A stretch of DNA of 64,000 nucleotides from an uncultured Mucilaginibacter sp. (GCF_946479965.1 NZ_CAMLHX010000008.1:39911-103910); one strand, 5' to 3'. Positions 8,299 to 16,919 are shown, numbered from the stretch's first letter. The notes: generated from the letters alone by a model not told the origin. Program-made: numbers and translations.

Positions 8299-8467
8299 TA
8301 ATATCCCCCTCAGTAGCTTTTTGCTTTAAACTTTCTGCCTTTATTTTAATTTTCCAGTAGTCCTGTCTTTCAAACATGCCTAAGCGTTGTTGCACATCGC
8401 CCAGCAGTTCAAGCGCTTCGGTTAATAGCTGTTCATAAGTTATTGGGTGTTGGTTTACATCTGCCAT
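8279..8467 (-). CDS. small helical protein, first gene of SRAP operon
   Basis: 62 residues, largely helical (ITYEQLLTEALELLGDVQQR), acidic then basic. No family recognised. As the first gene of the operon it begins 90 bases from the divergent gene at 8557; the intervening DNA holds the 17-nt element that also lies before ssb at 16920. Confidence 0.5.
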   Translation of the reverse strand: MADVNQHPITYEQLLTEALELLGDVQQRLGMFERQDYWKIKIKAESLKQKATEGDINGTPQV

Positions 8468-8514
8468 AAGCCGTCAATTTTATCTCACAAATTAAAAGAA
8501 TAAGCTTTGTAATT

Positions 8515-8531
8515 ACTAATATTTTTAGCAA
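8515..8531. promoter_or_regulatory. shared 17-nt element in divergent promoter
   Basis: ACTAATATTTTTAGCAA, identical to 16858-16874. It has CTAA/TTAG half-sites, so it could be a repressor operator overlapping promoter DNA. Here it lies between the SRAP operon (minus) and the gene at 8557 (plus). Confidence 0.5.
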
Positions 8532-8556
8532 TTTTGTATTGTTAAAGCATTAGGAT

Positions 8557-8907
8557 ATGGATAAGTTTAAAGTAGCTACAGAGCAGGGGATAACCATTAT
8601 TACACACCTTGAAGCCAATTTGAAACTACGCGTATTAGATGCTGCCACTACCACACTACCCGGCGACACACCCGTTATAGAAGCTACTTTATACATTGAG
8701 CAAGGGGGCTTTATACCCAAATGCAGCTACTTTTTTGAACTTGCCGACCCCATTACCCACCTAATGAACAACGAAGCGGATATAGACAATTTTAAAGCCG
8801 CTGTCGACTTCTTTTTCAACTCTGTACTAGGTACAGACCATTACGTTAAAAGCATCCCCAAAGCATCAAGCCTGTGCCCTGCGGAACGGAAGCATTACCA
8901 GTATTAA
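8557..8907 (+). CDS. conserved-looking small protein, unknown function
   Basis: 116 residues, no signal peptide or membrane helix, mixed alpha/beta with an acidic central part; Cys at 64 and 110. It diverges from the SRAP operon with a 90-base shared promoter region. The stop is followed at once by a dispersed repeat and a strong terminator. I cannot assign a family; an accessory gene co-regulated with the SRAP module is the only inference the context supports. Confidence 0.5.
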   Translation: MDKFKVATEQGITIITHLEANLKLRVLDAATTTLPGDTPVIEATLYIEQGGFIPKCSYFFELADPITHLMNNEADIDNFKAAVDFFFNSVLGTDHYVKSIPKASSLCPAERKHYQY

Positions 8908-8910
8908 ACA

Positions 8911-8966
8911 GGTGTTCGGCTGTTGCAAAGTGTTACGTACGAGTACCGAACGAACACCCCTGCGGG
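8911..8966. repeat. dispersed repeat family B, short copy
   Basis: GGTGTTCGGCTGTTGCAAAG followed by TACCGAACGAACACC: only the central inverted-repeat part of the family is present. Confidence 0.7.
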
Positions 8967-8980
8967 AACGTTAAAAAACA

Positions 8981-9012
8981 AAAAGCCTTTCAGAATATAC
9001 TGAAAGGCTTTT
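8981..9012. terminator. bidirectional terminator
   Basis: A 13-bp perfect stem (AAAAGCCTTTCAG / CTGAAAGGCTTTT) with a 6-base loop between the convergent genes at 8557 (plus) and 9040 (minus); A-rich and T-rich flanks allow use in both directions. Confidence 0.85.
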
Positions 9013-9039
9013 CTCTTGCTATTTTAAAGACTACCAGGC

Positions 9040-12000
9040 TTACTTATTGATCTTAAATGGTTTTATAGAACTTGTAAACTTTATGGCTTGAGGAATGGTT
9101 TGATATTTATCAAGCACCCCTATTGCCGTGCAGCCTACCCCGGTAGTTTGGTAGTCGAAATTGAATGTGACACCATCTGATTTTACCAGATTATAAGTGT
9201 ATTTTGCCTTTGTCAAATTTTCGGTGCTGTAATTATAGCAATTGAAATTGAATGGTTCAGTTGATGAAAACTCCACTCCAATTCCTTCAGCATTTGTCAG
9301 CCGCACATAGCGGTTGTCGGTACGCAAGCCATTATCCTGAGGTATCAAATACGGTACAAACATCGCATCAACTGTCGACTTATAAAGCCCCATCCGATAG
9401 CCGGTTTTACGGTCGGGATAATTCTCCTGCGGCCCGCGTCCAAACCATTCTACATTTTGCATTTGGTTATCGAAAACCCATTTTGTTCCGATGCGTGGCA
9501 ATGCCGTAGGCATTTTTCCATTCGGATCGATGGTGTGCTGTAAAGTAATTTCACCGTCGGGCGAGATCGTATAAACCATCTCATTGTCGAAGCCTGCACT
9601 GTTTGAATTTCCAAAAGGTGCAAGTTGATGAATACTGACAATTACATTCTCAGCCTTATTTTCAACCCGGAATGTTTCCAATTTTGACTTCATTTTATCC
9701 AAACCGAGGGAATACCATGGAGCGGCAACCATCTTTCCATAGCCCTCGGCTCTACCCCCGGTATAGGTCCAGTCGTCCTGTTCGTTTGCCAGCGGGGCAC
9801 GCCAAACATTAAGTTGCGCTCCCTGTTTCAGCAATTCTTTGCCCATGTATTTCATGGAGGACAATTGTCCATCGGCTTTATTAAAGGTATAATCGAAGTT
9901 TGCTCCGGATACAATTAAATGTTGCGCATTATCTGTCACTTTTAAAGGATTGGTGTTCTGTTGTACCGGTTTTTTATCGGCAGGAACAACCCATGGCAAT
10001 TCCAATTGATCCCAACACTGTTCAAAACCCTTCGGCGCCCATTGTTTATCTTCTTTAGTATGAAAACTAACTGTTGCCAAATAGCTTGCACCGGCTTTTA
10101 GCTGGGGCTTTGAGATAGGTATAACGAAGGTCTTTTTTGCTTGCGGTTCAACATTCACGTCCAATTTTCCGGAAGCTATTGTTATTCCGTTTTCCTCTAC
10201 ATTCCATCGTGCTTCCAAGGCATTCGTATTGGTAAAAAAGTTTCGGTTATGCACTTCAACTTCCATTTTTTCGGCATTGCTCCACTTTACAGATATAGGT
10301 TGAGCCGATTTTTTTATTTGCCACATTTCAGGCTCCGGAACCCGGTCGGGCCAAATACTTCCATAGGTACGTGCGCCAATTCCATAGCTAAAAAAGTTGC
10401 CTTTGTTTTGCTCTTCTTCAAAATCGAGCCACAAAGCTGCACTCTTTTTCAAGTCGGGTTTTGCTGCAGATAAGTCGTTTATTTCAATCGCTTTAGGGAA
10501 AATACCCACCTGATCGATAATGGCATCGCACAAATAAACCGAGGTATGCTGCCCATGTGTCTCTACGTTCTTGCCCACATTAATAGGAAAAGGGAAATTA
10601 GTGATCTTTCCGGTAACCGGCGCTTCAGCTATCTTTTTGTTGTCGATATATATTGCTATCGCCTTCCCGTTATAAATACCCGCTACGTGATGCCATTTTT
10701 GTGTCCAATCTTTGGGTAATTCCCCACGAACACTTGTTTTTCTTGATGTGTAGATATAGAACTCGATATTGTCGCCAACTTGCTGCAAACCAAACTGATT
10801 GTTTCCTTTGGTGAGCATTGTGCCACCCATTTTCATTAAATCGCGAGGAAAGATCCAAAACGAAGCTGTTAATTCATCACCCGAGATTTCAACATTTTTA
10901 TCCTGGTAAACTTCCACCCACTGATCATGACCATTCAGATCAATGCCTTTTCCATCGTGTCCGGCCACCAGTTTGGCGCGTCCCATTATGTGAGTTGCTA
11001 CATTGTTTGGCGAAGAATCTGTCAATTTCCGAACCGGCTCCAGCAATCCCGGACTCACGAAATCCCAGATGGCTCCGCCCATGATGCGTGGGTACTGGTA
11101 AATAACATCCCAATATTCGTCCAGTCCACCACCGGCATTTCCGGCCACCGAAAGGTATTCGTCCATAAAGGATGGTCGCGGATCAACACTTGCAGCAACC
11201 ATCCCCACCTGATTTTTGAGTTCAAAAGGTGATGGATAACGTGGGCCGATAATCTCTTCGCAAGTATGCGCAAAAGCGTTTCCGCCATACATCCAATAGC
11301 GTGTAGTATCATATTTTCGTCCTTCCTCAATCACGGCGCAAATATTTTTTCCTTCGCCACTTTCATTTCCGGCGCTCCAAAACAAAATGCTGGCATGATT
11401 ACGATCGCGAAGCACCATTTTCCGAACACGTTCGCGATACATGGGTTCCCACTCGGGCCTGTTGCCCAAATATTCAGTTGCATGCGCTTCATCTCCGGTT
11501 TCATCGATGATGTAAAACCCATATTCGTCTGCTAATTCTAAATAGCGTGCTACAGGTGGATAGTGTGATATGCGTACACAATTTATATTGAATTGTTTAA
11601 ACAGCTCAAAATCTTTCCGAATGGTGGCTTCGTCCATGGTATGCCCTAAAGTGGGGTGTTGCATGTGCGTATTGATGCCGTTAAGTTTTATGGCCTTGCC
11701 ATTGAGGTAGAAAACCTGATTGCGGACTTCGGTTTCTTTAAAACCTATCCTGCCGGTAATTACTTCTTCGGTTTTTCCTTCACTGTTTATTAATTCCATT
11801 GTTAAGCGGTAAAGGCTGGGAGTTTCAGCGGTCCACTTTTTAGGATTTATTATATCTGATGAAATATTAACAATTTGCTTATTATCAGCAGTTATTTGAA
11901 CCGCGTCAGAAGTAAAGTTCTTAACTAAAACATTGTCTGAATTAAACAGCGAAGCCCGAACCTTGTAGTTCTTTTTATCGGTTTTAGATTGGTTATTTAC

Positions 12001-12786
12001 CGTGATCTGCAAATCCAGTTTTGCGTTCTCATAGTTTTTGTCCAGGTCGGTAGTGGCATGCCAGTCGAAGAGATGTACATCCGATTTTGCGTACAACCAA
12101 ACGTCGTCAAAAATACCGGCCAGGCGCCAATAGTCCTGGCTTTCCAGATACACGCCATCTGAATATTTAAGTACGTTTACGGCAATGGTATTTTTTCCCG
12201 GTTTCAGGAAACTGGTAACATCGTATTCAGCAGGCTCCTGCGCACCTTCGTTGTAGCCAACCTCCTGTCCGTTGATCCAGACAAACGATGCCGAAGCGGT
12301 TTTCTCCATGCGTAAAAAAACGCGTTTGCTTTTCCAATTCGCCGGTAGGGTAAATGTTTTTCGGTACGAGCCGGTGGGGTTGTATTCGCGGGGTACAAAA
12401 GGCGGATTGGAGCGAAACGCATGTGCAACATTTCGGAAAAAAGGATCGCCAAAACCCTGCATTTCCCAGTTAGAGGGAACTGTAATTTCAGGCCATTTCT
12501 GATCATTAAAATTTGATGTAAAAAAGTTGTTGGGTGTGCCTTCGGGAGTGTTGGCAAAATGGAATTTCCACTTTCCATTCAACGAAAGCACGTTATCTGA
12601 CTTCGATTTCTGAAGGTTTAATGTTTCACCAACCGATTTAAAGGGAATACTAACCGTGTGACCTTCAGTCTGGTTGGTTTCAAATACCGCTGTATTTTCT
12701 ATGTAAGAATAAACGTTAGCAAATTTCGGTTGCTGTGCTGACGCCGTAAAACTTATCAGGATAAACAAGTAAAATAACTTTTTCAT
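9040..12786 (-). CDS. glycoside hydrolase family 2 (beta-galactosidase-like) with LamG-like insert
   Basis: 1248 residues from the ATG at 12786; the longer open frame to 12834 adds 16 residues before the signal peptide and is less likely. Order: signal peptide (MKKLFYLFILISFTASA), GH2 sugar-binding jelly roll (about 60-235), Ig-like domain (240-345), TIM barrel (350-590), a concanavalin/LamG-like jelly roll (about 600-780), then beta-galactosidase Ig and small-chain-type domains. Acid/base Glu475 in WSAGNESGEG and probable nucleophile Glu543 in MDEY. It should cleave beta-linked sugars from oligosaccharides in the periplasm or outside. The LamG-like block directly after the barrel may bind carbohydrate. 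The AraC-type regulator gene upstream on the same strand is its likely controller. Confidence 0.9.
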   Translation of the reverse strand: MKKLFYLFILISFTASAQQPKFANVYSYIENTAVFETNQTEGHTVSIPFKSVGETLNLQKSKSDNVLSLNGKWKFHFANTPEGTPNNFFTSNFNDQKWPEITVPSNWEMQGFGDPFFRNVAHAFRSNPPFVPREYNPTGSYRKTFTLPANWKSKRVFLRMEKTASASFVWINGQEVGYNEGAQEPAEYDVTSFLKPGKNTIAVNVLKYSDGVYLESQDYWRLAGIFDDVWLYAKSDVHLFDWHATTDLDKNYENAKLDLQITVNNQSKTDKKNYKVRASLFNSDNVLVKNFTSDAVQITADNKQIVNISSDIINPKKWTAETPSLYRLTMELINSEGKTEEVITGRIGFKETEVRNQVFYLNGKAIKLNGINTHMQHPTLGHTMDEATIRKDFELFKQFNINCVRISHYPPVARYLELADEYGFYIIDETGDEAHATEYLGNRPEWEPMYRERVRKMVLRDRNHASILFWSAGNESGEGKNICAVIEEGRKYDTTRYWMYGGNAFAHTCEEIIGPRYPSPFELKNQVGMVAASVDPRPSFMDEYLSVAGNAGGGLDEYWDVIYQYPRIMGGAIWDFVSPGLLEPVRKLTDSSPNNVATHIMGRAKLVAGHDGKGIDLNGHDQWVEVYQDKNVEISGDELTASFWIFPRDLMKMGGTMLTKGNNQFGLQQVGDNIEFYIYTSRKTSVRGELPKDWTQKWHHVAGIYNGKAIAIYIDNKKIAEAPVTGKITNFPFPINVGKNVETHGQHTSVYLCDAIIDQVGIFPKAIEINDLSAAKPDLKKSAALWLDFEEEQNKGNFFSYGIGARTYGSIWPDRVPEPEMWQIKKSAQPISVKWSNAEKMEVEVHNRNFFTNTNALEARWNVEENGITIASGKLDVNVEPQAKKTFVIPISKPQLKAGASYLATVSFHTKEDKQWAPKGFEQCWDQLELPWVVPADKKPVQQNTNPLKVTDNAQHLIVSGANFDYTFNKADGQLSSMKYMGKELLKQGAQLNVWRAPLANEQDDWTYTGGRAEGYGKMVAAPWYSLGLDKMKSKLETFRVENKAENVIVSIHQLAPFGNSNSAGFDNEMVYTISPDGEITLQHTIDPNGKMPTALPRIGTKWVFDNQMQNVEWFGRGPQENYPDRKTGYRMGLYKSTVDAMFVPYLIPQDNGLRTDNRYVRLTNAEGIGVEFSSTEPFNFNCYNYSTENLTKAKYTYNLVKSDGVTFNFDYQTTGVGCTAIGVLDKYQTIPQAIKFTSSIKPFKINK

Positions 12787-12917
12787 TTTGGTTTGTAATA
12801 ATTGGTTTTGAGACATTGAGATAGTCTTATTCAAAATTAGCCTTTCGGTACACCAAAAACTTTACAAAAACAGACTATTTTTTGCACTAAACCCGACTAA
12901 TGTTTAGAGTTGGTTAT

Positions 12918-13805
12918 TTAATCGGAGTAGGAACTGGTTATGCTATGTTTGTAAGCCCTTGGCGAGAGGCCGGTAACTCTTTTGAATGTTCTGGAAAAGT
13001 TTGACAAACTTTTAAAACCGGTTAATTCAGCTATTGATTCATAGGGGAGCCTGCTTGCGCCTATCATATGCTGGGCACGCTCAACTCTTTTTTCTGTAAT
13101 GTAGGCAAGTGGCCGGGTGCCGGTATGTGCCTCAAACGTCCTGGAAAAGTATTCGGCATTTTGATTTGCCCTTTCTGCTAATGATGTAACCGTTAAAGGT
13201 AAATGCAGATTAGCTTGTACAAATCGCATGGCATCCAGAATTTTCTCGGGAATAAACTGTTGATCTTTTTTCTTAAATATTTCAGGTAAGGTAAATCGTG
13301 ATAGAAATTGCAATAGAATTCCCTGTGTTTCCAGGAAAACAGATAAACTTTGCTGATTATTTAATTGTTGATATTCGTTATAATAAACATGCTTTTCATA
13401 TACCTGGGGGTTATCGGAGCGATTGATCCCTCTGCCGGGATTTATCGCGATCAATCGCCTGAAATTGATAACATCAACTTCATTTGCTTTCACTTTTAAT
13501 ATGGATGGGTTTGCGGGAAACAAGGATTCTCCCTCGAGTGATTCTTCAAAAAACTGGACAAAGTATTGACTTAAAAAACTGGTACACATTAAATCACACA
13601 AGGTGTAACTTGGGATAATGTAAAGATATCCTGCTTCTAATTTGAATTTTTTTTCCGAACCGGATAATTCTCCTTCTCCATCGTCTATGTAATATATGCG
13701 ATGATAAGGGCTTATTACGTTGCGGTAATTCCATTTGCTGTTTAGTTTTACATAGTCCACGTTTAAGAGGGAAAATGTATGCCTTAAAACTCTCCTTACA
13801 AGCAT
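12918..13805 (-). CDS. AraC family transcriptional regulator
   Basis: 295 residues: an N-terminal cupin-like ligand-binding region (about 20-150) and a C-terminal double helix-turn-helix of the AraC type (about 190-290; LTVTSLAERANQNAEYFSRT and the second helix GFKSLSNFSRTFKRVTGLSP). These usually activate nearby sugar genes. It lies 131 bases upstream of the GH2 gene on the same strand, so it probably responds to a saccharide and controls that gene. Confidence 0.9.
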   Translation of the reverse strand: MLVRRVLRHTFSLLNVDYVKLNSKWNYRNVISPYHRIYYIDDGEGELSGSEKKFKLEAGYLYIIPSYTLCDLMCTSFLSQYFVQFFEESLEGESLFPANPSILKVKANEVDVINFRRLIAINPGRGINRSDNPQVYEKHVYYNEYQQLNNQQSLSVFLETQGILLQFLSRFTLPEIFKKKDQQFIPEKILDAMRFVQANLHLPLTVTSLAERANQNAEYFSRTFEAHTGTRPLAYITEKRVERAQHMIGASRLPYESIAELTGFKSLSNFSRTFKRVTGLSPRAYKHSITSSYSD

Positions 13806-13952
13806 AAATTAGTCCTGCAATAATATTATCATCCAAAATTATTTGTGAATGGATAAATTAACGCAAAAATAGCAGCCGATTTATACTAAAACAGATTTTT
13901 TGTTTTCCAAATTGATTAAGGCAAGCACGGCAAACGCTCGGTGTCTTACATC

Positions 13953-15035
13953 TTAAAATTTAAAACTGATACCTGTATTGATAACATAGTCGGCAAAGGC
14001 GGCATCGCCTTGTGTGTAGGTGCCTTTTAAATCAGTTGATATTTTATCGGGTACGCTTTGGGTTCTGTTTCTAACAAGGGCCCAGGGCACAAAGGCATAA
14101 ATGGTTACATTTTTAATGCTCCAGGTTACGCCCGGTTCGGCAGATATAATATATCCCGGCCTTCTGAAACCATTGCTCGGGCCGATAAAATCGTACACCG
14201 GCAGGCACTCATCGCGCACGCCGGCCGAAAATGTAAGGTTTTTAACAGATACACTTGCCCCGGCACGCACCATCAGTTGGTCGGGTACGCTCATTACATA
14301 GCTGCTGTTGGCCAATGCAGTGGCGCTTGGCGTTCCGCCCCGTGCGGTTGATACTCCGTTAACATCGCGTGGATTGGCCAGGTAAAAAAAGTTACCGTAT
14401 ACGTTTACATGGTCTGATACATGGTAAAAGGTATTCATCTCTAAAGTGATACCGGTGCCTCCATCGCCTAACTGAATAGACTGATCAACCGGGCCCAATA
14501 CCTTATCGCCGGTGGCGGTATAGAAAAAGTCCTGGTAATTATAAGTGCCGGTGGCCAGTTTTAAGCCCAGGCCCAATTGTATATTAAAACGTTTTGCCTT
14601 TGCAGGGTTAAGCAGCCAGGCATAAGCCGCAAACCTTATATCGCCTAAACCAAACGAGGCGGTGCCATGGCGTTGTTTACCGCCGTGCTCGTACAAAGAA
14701 GTACGTGTGTTTGATATTACAGGCACATCAATCATTGCCGACCAGCGGCTGTTGAACACCCGGGTAAGGGCCAGATCCTGCGTGTAAGCGTGATTAATAA
14801 CGTTGGTGCCCAAAGCTATACGTTGTTTTTGCTCTTCGCGACCTACAAAGTGTTTGTACGAGCGGTAATAACGGTTATTTGAGTTAAAAACCCATGCGCC
14901 TTCGGCATCGGTACTGTCGGGATGATCAAGCATGGTACATACCCCGCCGGTGCTGCGTATGGCAACGCATCCCTGGGCGTATATTTTAACAAATGCGAAA
15001 GCTATGATAAAGGTTGTGAGTAGAATTTTTTTCAT
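13953..15035 (-). CDS. outer-membrane beta-barrel protein, transporter-like
   Basis: 360 residues with signal peptide (MKKILLTTFIIAFAFVKIYA), a short Cys-containing segment (QGCVAIRSTGGVC), then alternating amphipathic strands with aromatic girdles and a terminal Phe (INTGISFKF), the usual signature of an outer-membrane barrel. I do not recognise a substrate. The conserved-looking Cys pair right after the signal cleavage site is unusual for a plain porin. It appears monocistronic, ending 148 bases before the AraC gene start. Confidence 0.7.
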   Translation of the reverse strand: MKKILLTTFIIAFAFVKIYAQGCVAIRSTGGVCTMLDHPDSTDAEGAWVFNSNNRYYRSYKHFVGREEQKQRIALGTNVINHAYTQDLALTRVFNSRWSAMIDVPVISNTRTSLYEHGGKQRHGTASFGLGDIRFAAYAWLLNPAKAKRFNIQLGLGLKLATGTYNYQDFFYTATGDKVLGPVDQSIQLGDGGTGITLEMNTFYHVSDHVNVYGNFFYLANPRDVNGVSTARGGTPSATALANSSYVMSVPDQLMVRAGASVSVKNLTFSAGVRDECLPVYDFIGPSNGFRRPGYIISAEPGVTWSIKNVTIYAFVPWALVRNRTQSVPDKISTDLKGTYTQGDAAFADYVINTGISFKF

Positions 15036-15452
15036 GCAATAAATTTTTCAGTCAGATAGATTGGGTAATTTTTTAGTGTTGAATGGGTTTATGCTTTAGC
15101 AGTAATGGTCTGTATCAATTTGGTTACAAATGGTAGCCGCTAATATAAAACGTATGGATTGATTTCACGATAAGGCACTAATTTTATTTGGGTAATCAAT
15201 TGTTGCGCCTTAGTGTATCACGTGTTGCATTCTTTGTTGTATACTTAAGGTATACCATAACATAACCGCTAAGTTGAAATGCTATGTTGTTTATTGTTGT
15301 GCCTTTTAGAGGCCTGCCGGCACGACTTTATACCCCTACACCGGCGCGAGTATGCAGCAAGGGGTAATGGGGTGGCGTACTCGTGACTTTTTAACTTTAG
15401 CAATCGTGGTAATTTACTTAGCAAGCGGGGCACGAGTACTCAGCGCACACGG
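15036..15452. other. gene-free stretch, ends in MITE-like element
   Basis: 15036-15340 is the probable promoter region of the barrel protein and holds no gene; from 15341 the MITE-like element begins. Confidence 0.6.
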
Positions 15453-15475
15453 CTAACGCTGCATACTCGCGCCAG
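15341..15475. mobile_element. 135-bp MITE-like element with terminal inverted repeats
   Basis: The ends CCGGCGCGAGTATGCAGC and GCTGCATACTCGCGCCAG are inverted repeats (17 of 18 match). Internal inverted blocks GTACTCGTGA and CACGAGTAC also pair. A related, more diverged copy with the same internal block GGTAATTTACTTAGC is at 16007-16137. There is no coding capacity, as expected for a non-autonomous element. It supplies the last eight codons and the stop of the minus-strand gene at 15453. Confidence 0.7.
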
Positions 15476-15944
15476 ATTGGAGAGGGTTTCTCTTATAATT
15501 ATATAGGCAGCTTTTTATTTCGTGGTAGTTAACGTAGTCGCCCTCATTAATGCTTATTAATTCACCACTGCTAAGCGTTATTACAAATGTTTGATAACGG
15601 GCGGAACCCCGCATCGTGTTGTCTGTAGATGGCCTGGTAGTGGCGGTGCTAACAATTTCATTTAACGGGACGGTAAGGTTTTTTCGTGTAAAATACCATT
15701 GTACTATTATCTCTCCAGAGGTTATTGTTACGCTTTTATAGGAAAGGATAAGCATCCTTGCAGAAAAAAAAGTAAATGCGGAGCCCGCCAATAATAAGTA
15801 CGCTATATAATAAGGGTTGTTGTCGTCTGTGGGCTGCATGGCTATGAATGTTAAAAAACAAGGAACAGCAACTGTTATAATACCGGCAGCAATTGCCTTC
15901 ACTATGTAATAGCGGGTAAAAACTGAAGCGACGTGGGTTTCCAT
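15453..15944 (-). CDS. two-TM small membrane protein, C-terminus supplied by repeat
   Basis: 163 residues from ATG 15944; an upstream TTG would add seven. Two hydrophobic helices (about 15-35 and 45-65) are followed by a beta-rich, PH-like cytoplasmic domain (SVTITSGEIIVQWYF... through LSSGELISINEGDY), as in bacterial PH-domain membrane proteins of unknown role. The last residues QSGASMQR and the TAG stop lie inside the MITE-like element, so the original C-terminus has been replaced. Confidence 0.65.
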   Translation of the reverse strand: METHVASVFTRYYIVKAIAAGIITVAVPCFLTFIAMQPTDDNNPYYIAYLLLAGSAFTFFSARMLILSYKSVTITSGEIIVQWYFTRKNLTVPLNEIVSTATTRPSTDNTMRGSARYQTFVITLSSGELISINEGDYVNYHEIKSCLYNYKRNPLQSGASMQR

Positions 15945-16412
15945 TTTATAAAGATAGGAAAACAAATAGCGGTCTGGTTAACTCAATCAGCTGTTTACAA
16001 CCCGCTGACCCGAGTAGACAGCGAGGGTAACGGGGTAGGTAGTCGTGGCTTTTCCACTTTAACTGATGTGGTAATTTACTTAGCTAACGGGGCACGAGTA
16101 CTCAGCCCGCTTGGTCTGCGCTGCATACTCGCGCCAGCGGGGGGGCACGAGTACTCAGCGCACACGGCTAACGCTGCATACTCGCGCCAGATTGGGCACG
16201 AGTACTCAGCGCACACGGCTAACGCTGCATACTCGCGCCAGATTGGAACGGCTTTATACACCTTTTTTTGCTTAAAATCGGGGGTGGAGAAGAACGCGGT
16301 GCTGATACACCACGAACAGATGCATATGCAACAGCGGCAGAAAATTTAGAGGTTTGGGGATCGCAGGCCCCCGCTTTGTTTCACCCTCGCAAGCGGAGCA
16401 AGAATGCAGGTA
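15945..16412. other. gene-free stretch with repeat array
   Basis: Contains the diverged MITE-like copy and three CGAGTA hairpin units (16007-16241). Open frames on both strands are translations of the repeat. From 16242 to 16412 nothing is recognised. Confidence 0.65.
16007..16241. repeat. diverged MITE-like copy plus amplified terminal hairpins
   Basis: 16007-16137 aligns with 15341-15475, but its left end is degenerate (CCCGAGTAGACAGCGA). It is followed by two further copies of the right-hand 47-base hairpin at 16144-16190 and 16195-16241, which are identical to each other and to 15429-15475. Confidence 0.75.
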
Positions 16413-16778
16413 TTACTCTGTTTTCTCTTCGCGTTTTACAAGTAAAACTTCGTCGCCTTCTAAGGGCAGATAGCCGTATTCGTAGCAAAAGTGGTAGGTT
16501 TTGCCATTGCTGGTGTCGTACTTGTTGGTAAGGTATTTAAAGTTGAAACCTTTGGCCGCCATTTTAACCGTAGTGGTTTTTGTTTTACCTGATGGGTTCA
16601 GCTCTTCCATAATACGGCGGTTCCGCTTCAATATGTTGTTAACGTTGCGTATCAGGTTATAGCTGTTGCTGTTAAGCTGGTTGTTGTAGTTGTTGCGACA
16701 GAGGTCGTTACAGAACTTTTTATCAGCCCTACCGTGTATAACAGTGCCACAATCCAGGCAGGTTTTTTGGGTATCCAT
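16413..16778 (-). CDS. zinc-ribbon protein, unknown function
   Basis: 121 residues from ATG 16778. The N-terminus has a treble-clef or zinc-ribbon pattern CLDCG...FCNDLC (residues about 7-27), followed by an Asn-rich helical stretch and a C-terminal beta region (KGFNFKYLTNKY...YHFCYEYGYLPL). Similar short proteins are common in Bacteroidota genomes without a known role. It diverges from the ssb gene; the 140-base gap contains two AACGTT palindromes and the 17-nt element. Confidence 0.7.
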   Translation of the reverse strand: MDTQKTCLDCGTVIHGRADKKFCNDLCRNNYNNQLNSNSYNLIRNVNNILKRNRRIMEELNPSGKTKTTTVKMAAKGFNFKYLTNKYDTSNGKTYHFCYEYGYLPLEGDEVLLVKREEKTE

Positions 16779-16807
16779 AAAGCTAAGGTAATCAATGTTG
16801 TATTTAT

Positions 16808-16823
16808 TTGCAAACGTTTGCAA
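16808..16823. promoter_or_regulatory. 16-bp perfect palindrome, candidate operator
   Basis: TTGCAAACGTTTGCAA, a perfect palindrome of the LacI/GalR operator type (central CG). Its centre is exactly 30 bp from that of the second palindrome at 16841-16850. Confidence 0.5.
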
Positions 16824-16840
16824 GCGGTTATTATCGATTG

Positions 16841-16850
16841 TAAACGTTTA
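16841..16850. promoter_or_regulatory. 10-bp palindrome, candidate second operator
   Basis: TAAACGTTTA shares the AAACGTTT core with the palindrome at 16808-16823, placed about three helical turns away. Confidence 0.4.
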
Positions 16851-16857
16851 TTAACCG

Positions 16858-16874
16858 ACTAATATTTTTAGCAA
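16858..16874. promoter_or_regulatory. shared 17-nt element before ssb
   Basis: ACTAATATTTTTAGCAA, identical to 8515-8531. A possible -7 box CACCTTTG follows at 16879-16886. Confidence 0.5.
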
Positions 16875-16919
16875 GCTGCACCTTTGTTTCATCAAATACG
16901 AAACGAAAAAATAGCAATT

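Noticed and set aside
9252..11535. Many open frames on both strands within the GH2 gene
   Set aside because: All are shadows of one long, clearly coding frame with intact catalytic motifs.
12787..12834. Longer N-terminus for the GH2 gene
   Set aside because: It would place 16 residues before a clear signal peptide; the ATG at 12786 is preferred.
16091..16241. Repeat array that could be mistaken for CRISPR
   Set aside because: Units are 47 bases with 4-6-base gaps, not 25-40-base repeats with unique spacers; no cas genes are present.
16076..16261. Open frame with repeated residues
   Set aside because: It is a translation of the tandem hairpin repeats.
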